NCBI GenBank assembly: GCA_019188255.1
Contig: JAETXT010000005.1
Coordinates: 1 to 64,000, forward strand
Length of the DNA: 64,000 nucleotides
Origin: Verticillium longisporum
Lineage: Eukaryota > Ascomycota > Sordariomycetes > Glomerellales > Plectosphaerellaceae
Direction: 5' to 3'
Shown piece after piece: positions 36,049-45,811 of this stretch. The translations under genes were made by a program, and so were the position numbers. The notes beneath the pieces were generated by a model. That model did no database searches and had not been told where the DNA came from. It saw only the letters and a program-made list of their open reading frames with translations. Positions within the stretch are counted from its first letter, which is position 1; every line of letters begins with the position of its first letter.

Positions 36049-37001
36049 GTGATCAGCTTATGCGATGATTAAACCCCATGGCAAGAATGCACATCAAGAA
36101 CATCAAGCTCAGCTTCACAGCGCATCGGAGGAGAAGGCTGCGAATGCCGAAGCCAAGCCGCCGCACAGGACAGGCTTGGCACGCTGGAGAATGCCCCAGC
36201 GCATCATAGACAGCGATGCGAGGCCTGATCATAGGTATCACCAGAAGTGCTTCAACCTTACTAGACAAGTCGAAGGAAATGAGGATGCATACTAGGACAG
36301 TAGTTGATCTACGGATCAGAAGGCCCAAAAGCGCTCAAAGCGCATGCATTGGCCATGCAAACCTGTCACAACGAAGACGCACATGATTTAATGACCATCA
36401 CTTTCTCGTTGCCTCGAATCGGTGATCGACACTCCCAATTGGACTGGCTGATGACGTCTGAACTCCACCTTGCTGTCACCCCACCATTTAAAAATCGGAT
36501 GGTGGCATCAAAGAAAACAAAGCAGACAGGGCCAGCCGCCAGGGCGAGTGAGCCAGTGCGCTTAGGGGACCTGTTTTGGTGGACAATGCCACTAAAATGC
36601 TGCCAGGAGGCTCTTCTTCAGCGGCTTCAGCGGTCACTGCGGGCTGTCCCGGAGTACACTCAGGCACTTGTTCCTGCTGGCAGTTAAACCCCGCCGCCCG
36701 CCCTGGAGATGCCCAACATCCGACCGCATTTTTTCCAACCCAACCTTCAATCGATCGAACGAAAATCTCTCACCGACACTCTTGCACGCAAGCGGTTACC
36801 TTTTACATGAGAAGTTTCTTGATCTTCCATTTCAATCCACGTGTCGACTCTCTGTGGAGAGCTTGACACCCAAGGGTCTTTGCATCCTGCCCACTTCGCA
36901 AAACCCCGCCTCGACGTCGCCGGGAGCCGCAACACCACAAAACTTTGCGCGTGCTTGACGATCGCAAAATATCACGAGATCAGTTGCAGCGTCAACATTC
37001 C
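36049..37001. other. Intergenic region, SPE2 upstream region
   Basis: About 950 bp between the CFD1 stop and the first upstream ATG of the SPE2 leader. Plus-strand frames of up to 127 codons (36304-36687) lack any recognisable domain and are probably chance. From about 36690 the plus strand becomes rich in C and T, as is usual near fungal transcription starts. Confidence 0.5.
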
Positions 37002-37106
37002 ATGAACTCCAGCAAGATCCTGCGCTTCCTCTCTAAGCCTGCCAAGTATGCCCGCCTCTGGCTTGCTGCACCATGCTGCCGCTGACCTCAACATAGGCCT
37101 CGATAA
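37002..37106 (+). promoter_or_regulatory. Upstream ORF in the SPE2 leader, probably spliced
   Basis: Between 37002 and the SPE2 start at 37477 there is one upstream ATG outside a likely intron. The leader contains a good intron candidate (37046-37096: donor GTATGC, branch GCTGAC, acceptor ACATAG). After splicing, the uORF is MNSSKILRFLSKPAKPR and stops at 37104-37106; unspliced it would be 27 residues. Polyamine-dependent uORFs are known in mammalian and plant AdoMet decarboxylase mRNAs. A similar role here is inference, since no transcript data are available. Confidence 0.45.
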
Positions 37107-37476
37107 CAGCACCCAGCCCAATACCGACCATCTCCTCGTCGAGCTCCCCCACGGGCTTCCATCCTCAACCTTACACTCCAGGCCCCTCGTCTGCTGGGTC
37201 CGATACTCCACCAGTATCGGTGTCTGTCAGATCGAGGCCTGCTCCCGGCGTCAACATTCCGCTGCCCAGGATCCTCCTGCTCCCGCTCCAGACTCGACCC
37301 CCTAACGTCCCTCGAGAGACGTTGACACTTTTACACTACTCATTGTAGCTGGCGCTGCCAGCCTCACCGATCACTCGCCTTCCTGTGGGCCTACTCTCTC
37401 AAACGGGTTTGTTTGAGCGGCAGCTAGTGCTCCACGGACTTTGCGACAATAGAAAAAGCAAATCCAGCCTGTGAAG

Positions 37477-39126
37477 ATGACGTCGGTTCCTACCAACTAT
37501 ACCTTCTCGCCATCCGAGGGCACTCCTCACCTGACCATCAATCATGATGTTGCGGCCGAGCTAGACTCTAGCAATGCTTTTGAGGGTACGTCGTTGTAAC
37601 CTCTACCTGTCACCAATTGATGGTTCCTGACTGTTTCACGCGCAGGCCCTGAGAAACTACTTGAGGTGTGGTTTGCGCCCAGTCCGACCTCGCTACCCCC
37701 GAGCGCTCAGCCTAACGGTCTCAAGGCCGTCTCAGCCGACGAATGGGTAGGCATGCTTGATATGGTCAACTGCAAAATTCTATCTGTCCTCGAGTCCGAG
37801 ACGGTCGACGCCTACTTGCTATCCGAGTCTAGCTTGTTTGTCTTCCCCACAAGCTGATTCTCAAGACGTGCGGGACCACGACTCTGCTCCTCGGGCTCCA
37901 GCGCCTCCTGCATATTGCCGCGCAACATGCTGGATTCCCTTTGCCAATGCCTCACTCGCTACCGACATCAAGGCCGCGGCCACGCCCTACCGCGTCTTCT
38001 ACAGCCGCAAGAACTTCCTCTTCCCCGACAAGCAGCAAGGTCCGCACCGCAGCTGGAAGCAAGAGGTGAAGTATCTTGATGACATGTTCGAGGGAGGCAG
38101 TGCCTATATGGTAGGCAAGATGAACGGCGATCATTGGTACCTTTACATCACTTCGCCGAATGAATCGATCACACCTCCCCGCACCCCTGAGGAAAACGAT
38201 GGTCGGGGCCACATTGCCAGGATTCCTGCTAGCATCCTACGAGGCGCCGACGAGCCCAGCGATGAGACGCTCGAGATCCTCATGACCGACCTCGATGAAG
38301 AGAACGCGAAGCAATTTTACCTTGAAAACGCAAGCGCTCTGGCAAGCGAGCAGCTTGCAGCTCGGGCGCAAAGGCCCGTGATGAGGCGCGCCAAAGTCTT
38401 GGGGACCTCACTAACGGCCAGCAGATCGATGAAGATGTCGACGTTTTCAGCAACGGAAGTGACGCTGAGGCGCCCGAGCAGGTGCTTACTGAGGCCTTGA
38501 CCACCGAGGGTCATGCTCTCGGCACCGTCGTCTCCGAAGCCTGCGGCCTCTCTAATGTCTATCCGACCAGCAGGTATCCGGACGCACGCGTCGATGCGTA
38601 CCTGTTCAGTCCGTGTGGCTTCTCGGCAAACGGCGTCGTGCCGGCGGCTCCTCAGGGCAATGCCGAGGACGGGAAGAGCAGCTCGATTCATTACTTCACC
38701 GTGCACGTCACGCCGGAGCCCAACTGCTCCTTCGCGTCGTTCGAGACCAATGTTCCTGGTGGCCAGTCAGGTCGCACGACGTCAGAAATTATCGAACATG
38801 TCGTCGACATCTTTAAGCCTGGTCGCTTCAGTGTGACGCTGTTCGAGGCTAAGGGCCGTGCTGCCGACCCAAACGTTGCGAACGAAGGCAAACTTCCTTC
38901 AACGGCATCCCAGCGCCTACTAGCCCCTGTCCCAGGCTATCGACGGCTCGACCGCATTGTTCATGACTTTGAGGACTACGATCTTGTGTTCCGCTTTTAC
39001 GAAAAGGAAGGCTGGGCTGGGGTCGCGGCGCGCGTGTGGGTGAGGCTATGTAGCGACCTGGATCGGTGTGTACCTTACCTGCCTGAGGTAGTACATATTT
39101 GCGAGCGGGACATATTATCAGTGTGA
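37477..39126 (+). CDS. SPE2: S-adenosylmethionine decarboxylase proenzyme, three one-base frameshifts
   Basis: Makes decarboxylated AdoMet, the aminopropyl donor for spermidine and spermine. The proenzyme cleaves itself to form a pyruvoyl group; the site is [10 protein letters not shown], cut before the second serine. Exon 1 is 37477-37585, the intron is 37586-37645, exon 2 runs to 39126. Exon 2 changes frame three times, each fixed by one base: at CCCC 37845-37848 (restores [18 protein letters not shown]), at CCC 37937-37939 (restores AGFPFANASL) and at GGG 38364-38366 (restores [16 protein letters not shown]). The protein is then 530 residues, usual for filamentous fungi. Other family blocks are [28 protein letters not shown]-like VKYLDDMF, the active-site [12 protein letters not shown] region and HVTPEP. 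As the gene is needed for growth without polyamines, sequence errors are the simplest explanation. Confidence 0.94.
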
Positions 39127-39628
39127 GCCACCAAAATTACTTTGGCTAGAATATTTTGATACCACTCTTCTCTCCGCATCGCACAGACGGGCGAACAACC
39201 GTGCTTTATGTGCTTTGTGTGTTTGATCGCATGCGTGTCAGCGAGGAGAGGACAGACGCCGAGGCGAATTCGAGGCAAGCTCTTCGTAAACCACGCGCCC
39301 TGCCTAGCTCTATGACGCTGCGTGTTACTTTTATTGATAGCTCCGGCATCCCCCAAATAGGATATCTGAAAGTATGCATATTGTCCATCGTGTCAAGGAT
39401 TGCTCGGGTAAACAAGGTTGCATATGTCGTACCGTCCCGCCCCTATAGGGCTAAGCTTGAGTATGATCCCGACAAGATTCCTACTTGAAGATCGCCATCC
39501 AGACGGAGAGCGTCGGTCCCTGCATCCTGTCTCGGAAAGGTGGTGAGGGGTGTATATTCAGCTGACTAACAGGGGGTCTTGTTCCCGAAATCCCGGAACG
39601 GTAATTCTTTGATGGTGATTTCCAAAGT
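39127..39628. other. Convergent intergenic region
   Basis: About 500 bp between the stops of SPE2 and the convergent oxidoreductase gene. No gene is recognised; it should contain both 3' UTRs. Confidence 0.6.
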
Positions 39629-40711
39629 TCACCCACTATTGGTCGTCCTGGGGAAACCTCGCACCCCCTGCCTCCGAATTTCGTCCATCAACTGCATTAC
39701 GCGCAACGTCTCTGCCCACGGCATGATTGCGCTCTCTGTCCTGCCAGCCGCAATATCGAGCGCGACGGCGTCAGCCTCCCAGTAGAATCCCATGCCAGGC
39801 CTCTCAAAGTCGTACTTTTTCTCCTCGCCATTCAATTTCTTGACGGTGAAAGAACCTGGCACCGATGCGGCCACACCCTCGACAACGACGGTGCCTTCGC
39901 TGCCCTCCACTCTGCAGAATTCCGGGGCACTCTTGACCGAGGTGTTCGAAGTAACGATACTCTGGCAACCATCTGCGTAGAGGAAAATGGCCGACATGCC
40001 AACGTCGATGCCGTCGGAGAGAGTCTGGGCGGCCAGAACCTTGGGCGTCTCCGGCGCCTTCTTTAGGCCCTCGGCACCACCCAGCGGTGGCTCAGAGCCT
40101 ACAATGCCCCACGTTAGGCTGTAAATGCCAATGTCCAGTAGGCTGCCAGCCCCGAGGGCGGGGTTCTTGAGGCGCGATTCAGGCCCGAGCGAGGCAATCT
40201 TTTGGTCCATGGAAAAGTCGCAAAACGTCCGATGGATCTTGCCGATAGCTTTCTCCTCATGGAGCACTTTCTGCAGCGATCGAACGAGCGGGTAAAAGCG
40301 CGTCCACATGGCTTCCATGACGAAGACGCCCTTGGCCTTGGCGGCAGCAAAGACTTCTCGCGCCTCAGCGGTCGTCAACGTGAAGGCCTTCTCGCAGAGA
40401 ACATGCTTGCCATGGCGAATGGCGTCGAGGGCATTCTGCTTGTGAAAGGCATGGGGTGTGCCAATGTAAATGATGTCTACGTTGGGGTCGGCATAGACCT
40501 GCTCGTAGCTGCCGTAGACGGTGGGCGAGTGGCCAGGGAGGTGCTCGGCGACGAAATTCTTTCCTTTAACCTCGGAGGACGACCCGATGGCCTGAATAAT
40601 ATGATTGGCACGGGCGTCTGAGCGCTCGAGAACTAGGTCCTTGACGAACCATGACGAGATGAGGCCCGTTGCAATGATCCCCCAGCGAAGATTCGGCTTC
40701 TGATCGGCCAT
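39629..40711 (-). CDS. Gfo/Idh/MocA-family NAD(P)-dependent oxidoreductase
   Basis: Similar in layout to fungal D-xylose 1-dehydrogenase (NADP+) and dimeric dihydrodiol dehydrogenase; substrate unknown. The N-terminal Rossmann fold begins LRWGIIATGLISSWFV, an altered GxGxxG motif. It continues with DPNVDIIYIGTPHAFH and HGKHVLCEKAFTLT, the family's EKP block with alanine instead of proline. The C-terminal alpha/beta domain has GAGSLLDIGIYSLT (the family's DxGxY region) and GMGFYWEADAVA. The ATG at 40711 (MADQKPNLRWG, 360 residues) fits the family better than the upstream in-frame ATG at 40786, which adds 25 residues without resemblance. The frame is continuous with no intron. The sugar transporter gene lies upstream on the same strand, which hints at a shared role in sugar use. 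Confidence 0.9.
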   Translation of the reverse strand: MADQKPNLRWGIIATGLISSWFVKDLVLERSDARANHIIQAIGSSSEVKGKNFVAEHLPGHSPTVYGSYEQVYADPNVDIIYIGTPHAFHKQNALDAIRHGKHVLCEKAFTLTTAEAREVFAAAKAKGVFVMEAMWTRFYPLVRSLQKVLHEEKAIGKIHRTFCDFSMDQKIASLGPESRLKNPALGAGSLLDIGIYSLTWGIVGSEPPLGGAEGLKKAPETPKVLAAQTLSDGIDVGMSAIFLYADGCQSIVTSNTSVKSAPEFCRVEGSEGTVVVEGVAASVPGSFTVKKLNGEEKKYDFERPGMGFYWEADAVALDIAAGRTESAIMPWAETLRVMQLMDEIRRQGVRGFPRTTNSG

Positions 40712-41609
40712 GTTGTAGGTGTTGTAATGGATTGTGGGAAACGATGTCTGGGAGGATACTGATGGTGCGAGCTTTGCACGTTTCACGCATCAGGTCTCGC
40801 CGCTCTTATATACTTCCTCAGACCATCAATCAGCCGGATGCCGCTCCGCCATTCTGTTCGTGAGGCGATGCGATCTTTATTTGGTCTGGAGAAATTGAGG
40901 GGCCGATCGAGAGCTAAAGGAGGGGAAATATCAGTCTGCCCCGACACTCCCCGGTGTTAGTGGTCGTCAGGACGGGCGCTACTGCACACTGCACGCACCC
41001 CACTCACTTTCTCCGAAGCATGGCCACGAGGGACTTGAAGGATAGGGCAAGCCAGAAGATGTGCATGACGAATGTGACATGAGTAGCCACAGATCAGATA
41101 GGCCATTCGTGAGTGTCATGCGCCCCTTGTCGGATCATGCGTACCCAATGCTCAAACAACCAGGGCTGTCTAAAAGGTACTGCAGATTGTGTCTGCCCCA
41201 CAGGGCGACAAGCCAGCGGAGCGGTTGGGGTGTAACCTTCCCCCAAAAACGTGCTTCATGTGAGTTGTTGCGGCAAGGGTGCTCTGGTTTGCCGCGTTCC
41301 CACAGCCTCGCCTGTTGAACTGGTTTTGCTTGACTTGGTTCCGAATCAGACTGAACTAGTGGTTTCCTTCATACGTTCTTCTCGATATGAAACCAGAGTC
41401 CGCTTTGATCCTACTGACTAGGTATGTTCTGTAGCGAGTGTGCTGCCCTCAAAAATGCATCGCCCCGCGGTTTCAAGCCAGGAATGAGACCAAAAGATGA
41501 GATGGTATTTCGCACACTTGGAGCGAATGATGGAAAGAAACTTTGCAAAACACAGTACAGTCTTGTTGTACAATTATATCCACACTACCAAGATAACCGA
41601 ATTCCCAGT
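40712..41609. other. Intergenic region
   Basis: About 900 bp between the oxidoreductase start and the transporter stop. It should hold the oxidoreductase promoter. Small frames show no domain. Confidence 0.55.
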
Positions 41610-43308
41610 TTAACGGCCCTGCCCTGCCACCTCGACCTGCTTGATGTGGTCGTCGCTGTTGGACTTTTCATCCATGCGTCCATGCTCTACGTCATTTAGC
41701 TTGTCCCGGCTGGACGACTTGCCTTCGAAAAGCTCGCGGATCTCCTCCAGCGTGTGCCCCTTGGTTTCGGGGAAGAGGAACCAGATGACTGCGAGCAGAA
41801 CTGCCAGAATGCAGCAAAAGACAATATAGTATCGCCAGCCGATCGCTTTCATAGCAATGGGATTGACCTGGTTGCCGACAATAAGACCGGTAAAGGTTGA
41901 CACATACATGACCGACAGGCCACGTGAGCGCAGCGTGTAGGGAAAGATTTCGACAGTATAAGCAGCCAGAAGTGGTGACCAGGCCATGGCGTAGAAGAAG
42001 AATGTGATGAAGATGAAGGCAACAGCAGCCCTTCCCGCCTCAGCGCTTTGTGAGCTGATAAAGTATGACGACAGTCCGGTCCAGATGATGTATGAAACAA
42101 GCATGCCACCAGTAGACACAAGGAACAATGTACGACGACCGATGCGGTCCACCATCATGGCGCCCACGAAGACGGCTGACAGCCAGTTGGAAATGTTGAG
42201 GAGACCGTTGATGAGCGTCTGAGTCTTGCTGTCTGTGATTCCAATAGTGTTCAGAACGAGAGCGAGGTAGTACGAGAGAATGTTGACACCGTTCCACTGG
42301 GCAAACCAGCCGACAATCGCAGCGATGAGGGTCCTCTTGCGGTTTGCGGGCGTACGAATGAGCTCCATCCAAGAGTTTTGAGACATGACGTCTGCTTCTT
42401 GCGTTACGACAGTCTCGATCTCCTGCATCTCAAAGTTGACCAGCGGTGAGTTCAAATCGCCTCCGGCGTGGAAGTCGGCAAGTATCTTGCGAGCCTCTTG
42501 TGTTCGACCGCGGGCAATGAGCCACCGGGGCGACTCGGGGAGAAACCAGATGCCGAGCAATTGAATGGCGGGAAGAGCGCCTTGTAGTAGAGATGGCAGT
42601 CGCCAACTCCATGTCGAGTCGATTCGAAGCGTGCCATATGTGCACCATGCCGCAATGATGCCGCCCAGGTACTGTCTTTTGTCAGCCGCATGATCATTGC
42701 CTCTGAGGTGTAAAAGGGAAGCTTACGAAGGATGTTTGATACAGTGCCGTTAACTTTCCTCGGTGGGTCGGATAGGCGAGCTCGGCAATGAGGATTGGGC
42801 TAGGTTGGGCAAGGAAGCTGGTGAAGAAACCGAGCACAGCACGAGCAATGATAAAGGTGTGCATATTCTGTGACACGGCCTGCATGACTGCAAATGCGAT
42901 GCACGTCAAGAGCCCAATGACGATTGGGGGCTTCCTACCAAATCGATCGCATATCCACGTAACGAGAAACAGAGCGACGACCTTGCCAGCAGGATAGACC
43001 GCGTTCATGGCTCCGAGAGTGGCACCTTCGGGGCTGCCAAAGTATCTACGCCATTGCGGCAGTGATTGGAGGCCGTTCATCATGGATCCGTCGTATCCGA
43101 TCGAGGCAGACGAGATGAGTGGGGTCATGATGAGAAGATTGAGTTTGATGAGGTGCGGCGTGCGGTACCATGGCTTCGCGTCGACGGGAAGGACCTATGA
43201 CGTGTGAGCCTGATCTTCAGAGCATTCAACGGACAGATTCCATACGGACGCGAGGCCACTTCCTGCGACCTCTGTAGCCTCTGGTGTTTCCTTCTGGGCA
43301 AGACCCAT
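41610..43308 (-). CDS. MFS sugar transporter (hexose/lactose permease type)
   Basis: A plasma-membrane sugar-proton symporter of the sugar porter family, resembling fungal lactose or hexose permeases; the sugar is not predictable. Exons on the minus strand: 43308-43246, 43194-42727 and 42671-41610, with introns of 51 and 55 nt. They join in phase to 530 residues with no frameshift. The family marks are all present: SIGYDGSMMNG in helix 1, the loop motif DRFGRK, PESPRWL after helix 6, DRIGRR, and PETKGHTLEEI after helix 12. About twelve hydrophobic segments can be counted. The start (MGLAQKETPEATEV) is the only ATG that reads into the first helix through the first intron. The C-terminal tail is charged. 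Confidence 0.93.
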
Positions 43309-44250
43309 GACGATTGACGTGCAGTGTGAGGCGGGAGAGAAAGATAAGGGATGATCGTCAGCCTGTCGCAGGTGATGCTCTAGCAAGAGACTGGAACCAT
43401 GCGACAGAGAGCGAAGTCTCTCGACTCTTATGAAGACGTCAAAGACGATTGCTAGTTGCATGACCCAACGATATGGTGCGCTGCCGAACCCCAGCTTCGA
43501 GTTACATGGAACCCCACGGGGCAAAGGTCAGTAATGGTCTCGGATGAAAGTATGGAGAAAACGCTAGAAAAGTGGGAAGCTAGTGGTGTTTTGGGGCCCG
43601 AGTCATGCACTCAGGGGTCTCTGACAGCATCCACATTGACCTGGGGATAATCGGTAGGCCCTCTGACTGGCCGTTCGCCGTCATCGTCTCCGAATTGATG
43701 TTCCGTGGCTCGGAACAACGCTAATGAGAACCAATAACATAATGGACCGACCGGAACCACCTCTTCAGCTGCTTCTCATCGCGTCTTTCACCTCAAAATG
43801 AACCTTTAAAATTAACAAACCATGACATTTTTTGAATACGCCACACTTTGAACGCGGTGAGGATCTCATGGATGGTGTGTGAGAGCGTTCTGGCGTCCAC
43901 AACAGCTTGTCGTATCAGCCTGGCTGCGACACCCTCACTCTGCAAGCAAAGATGACACATACATGGCTTTACATCAAGGTATATAGCAGCTGAGTAAAGG
44001 TGGCCTTTGGTCCTCGGAGTCAAATTTGATGCGTGATGTGGAGAGCACCTTAACATTGGCGAAAGGAAGGCGCCCATGAGGCGAGGCATAAATGTCCTCA
44101 AGAGCAGCTGGAGCTAGCACCTTTGATATTCCAATAGGGCGGTTCGACGACATCGAATCCAGGGCCATGTTTCTGGCGGTTCCTCCGTCTTGGGCAATTT
44201 CAGTACGGAGATGTGATCGGGATGGTGTTCCCAACTGTCAGAAATGGGAT
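43309..44250. other. Intergenic region up to the gypsy insertion site
   Basis: Ordinary composition and no RIP pattern right up to the retrotransposon border. A plus-strand frame at 44092 runs into the element and is probably chance. The first part should hold the transporter promoter. Before the insertion this DNA was continuous with 59411 onward. Confidence 0.6.
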
Positions 44251-44255
44251 TCGAG

Positions 44256-44466
44256 TGTTACGGGTTATACCCGGCTAAGCTACAAAGCTGAGGCTGCGCC
44301 TCAGCAGCTAGTTCGTAGGTAGGTAGGCTCCTGCGCGACCCCTTATTTTCTATTATAAAGGGGTATAAAGAGCTATTATAGTATTCTTCTTATTCTTATT
44401 CTTTATCTAATAATAATATATTTAAGGCCTCATCCTAGTATAATGCTCGACGACTAGCCCCTTATA
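44256..44466 (+). repeat. 5' LTR of the gypsy element
   Basis: 211 bp, four longer than the right LTR owing to an extra GTAG unit in GTAGGTAGGTAG. The first 90 bases are free of RIP while the rest carries RIP changes, the reverse of the right LTR. Confidence 0.93.
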
Positions 44467-45147
44467 TATTACTAGATTAATAATTAGCTATAGATTATAT
44501 TAACCTCCCTCCCTTAGATAATAATATAAACTCGTAGCTATAGAGTAGCGACCTATTATAGAACGAAATAATTAATTACTATATTAGATAGATAATATAG
44601 GATAATATATACCCCCTAGAAGCTATTATATACTAATAATAGCTATTAATAGAATAGAACTAAGAATATATAGAATAGCTATTAATAGTATTAAACCTAT
44701 CGATTATAATTAACCCCTATCTATTAACGATCTATTAGCTAGATCAATTATTTAAATAATAATTATAAAGAAATACTTACTCCCTTTTATAAAGTTTTTA
44801 GGAAAATATTTAAAATATATAATATAATTATAATAGATATATAATAAGATTATACTAGATATAGATTATTATAATAATAATAGAGCTCTATAATACTTTA
44901 TTAATAGCTATTTAGATTAATCTCTTTAATAAATAATCGCTATATTCTATATTTAAGGAGGGCTTAATAGGAGCTTTTTACTTAAAAGGTTTATATAATA
45001 TTTCGACTAGAATTACCTCGACCTTAACGAAGCCCTCTATATAGCTATAAGATTATAAATACTCTAATAGGGCGAAGGGGTACTATTTTTATAATTTATA
45101 TTAGAATTTAAAAAGCTTATTATATAAATAAGTAAATTAGGATAATC

Positions 45148-45433
45148 TGTTGAGAGGGCTTCACTGCTTATGTGAACCCCGTTTCATTGCTTTGGCTGTG
45201 CCTGAGAGCTCTGAATAGGTAGGGTAGGTGATATAAGTCTTGTGATGTAGTTGATGATCTCTCTCTGAATTACCACTACCTACGTGAGTCAGATATACCC
45301 ATCTGATTCACCGATCACGTAAGCTGTGATTCACGTGCTCCTGAGAGCTGTGAATCCCAGCCACGGTGATCACCATATCGGTGATCCCCTACCGAGATCA
45401 CTGCCCTAGGGAACCCCTAATATTGGTTCAACA
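45148..45433 (-). repeat. 3' LTR of the intact copia element
   Basis: 286 bp, from TGTTGAGAGG to GGTTCAACA on the plus strand; no difference from the other LTR was seen on reading. Confidence 0.95.
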
Positions 45434-45811
45434 CTGGCTCTCTTTTCTTTGTGGATAGAACAGCCGTGAGAACCAATATTGGGAGCTGTCGCTAGGGTCG
45501 ATAGCCGCTCCAACGCGCTTCCAATCTCCAGTCTTCGGCGCGTTAGATCTGCTCTTCCAGCCTTAAAGTGAACAATTAACAGTAGGAGAACAATGAATAG
45601 GATAAGGAAAAGTGGCGTGCCGTCGTGAAGGGCATGCTGACGATCGCCGAGGAGGAGGAGGCGAAGGGGGTGACGACCCCAACAAGGACCTCGATGGTCT
45701 TTGTAATGCCGACCGCAAGGCGGCTGGGCGGGCCGCAGCTCTGCGGCTCTTTGACTGCCTCTGGTGGGACTCGCCAGAGCAGTCAAACTCGGATTCTTCG
45801 GATTCCGAGGC

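Noticed and set aside
36304..36687. 127-codon plus-strand frame between CFD1 and SPE2
   Set aside because: No recognisable motif and no coding-like residue pattern; lies in a promoter region.
37845..38366. Programmed frameshifting in SPE2, as in antizyme
   Set aside because: Three separate shifts in the same direction at plain homopolymers, shared with unrelated genes, fit sequence error better.
23877..43308. A secondary-metabolite or defence gene cluster
   Set aside because: No synthase, NLR, HET or tailoring set is present; the genes are mostly housekeeping with unrelated functions.
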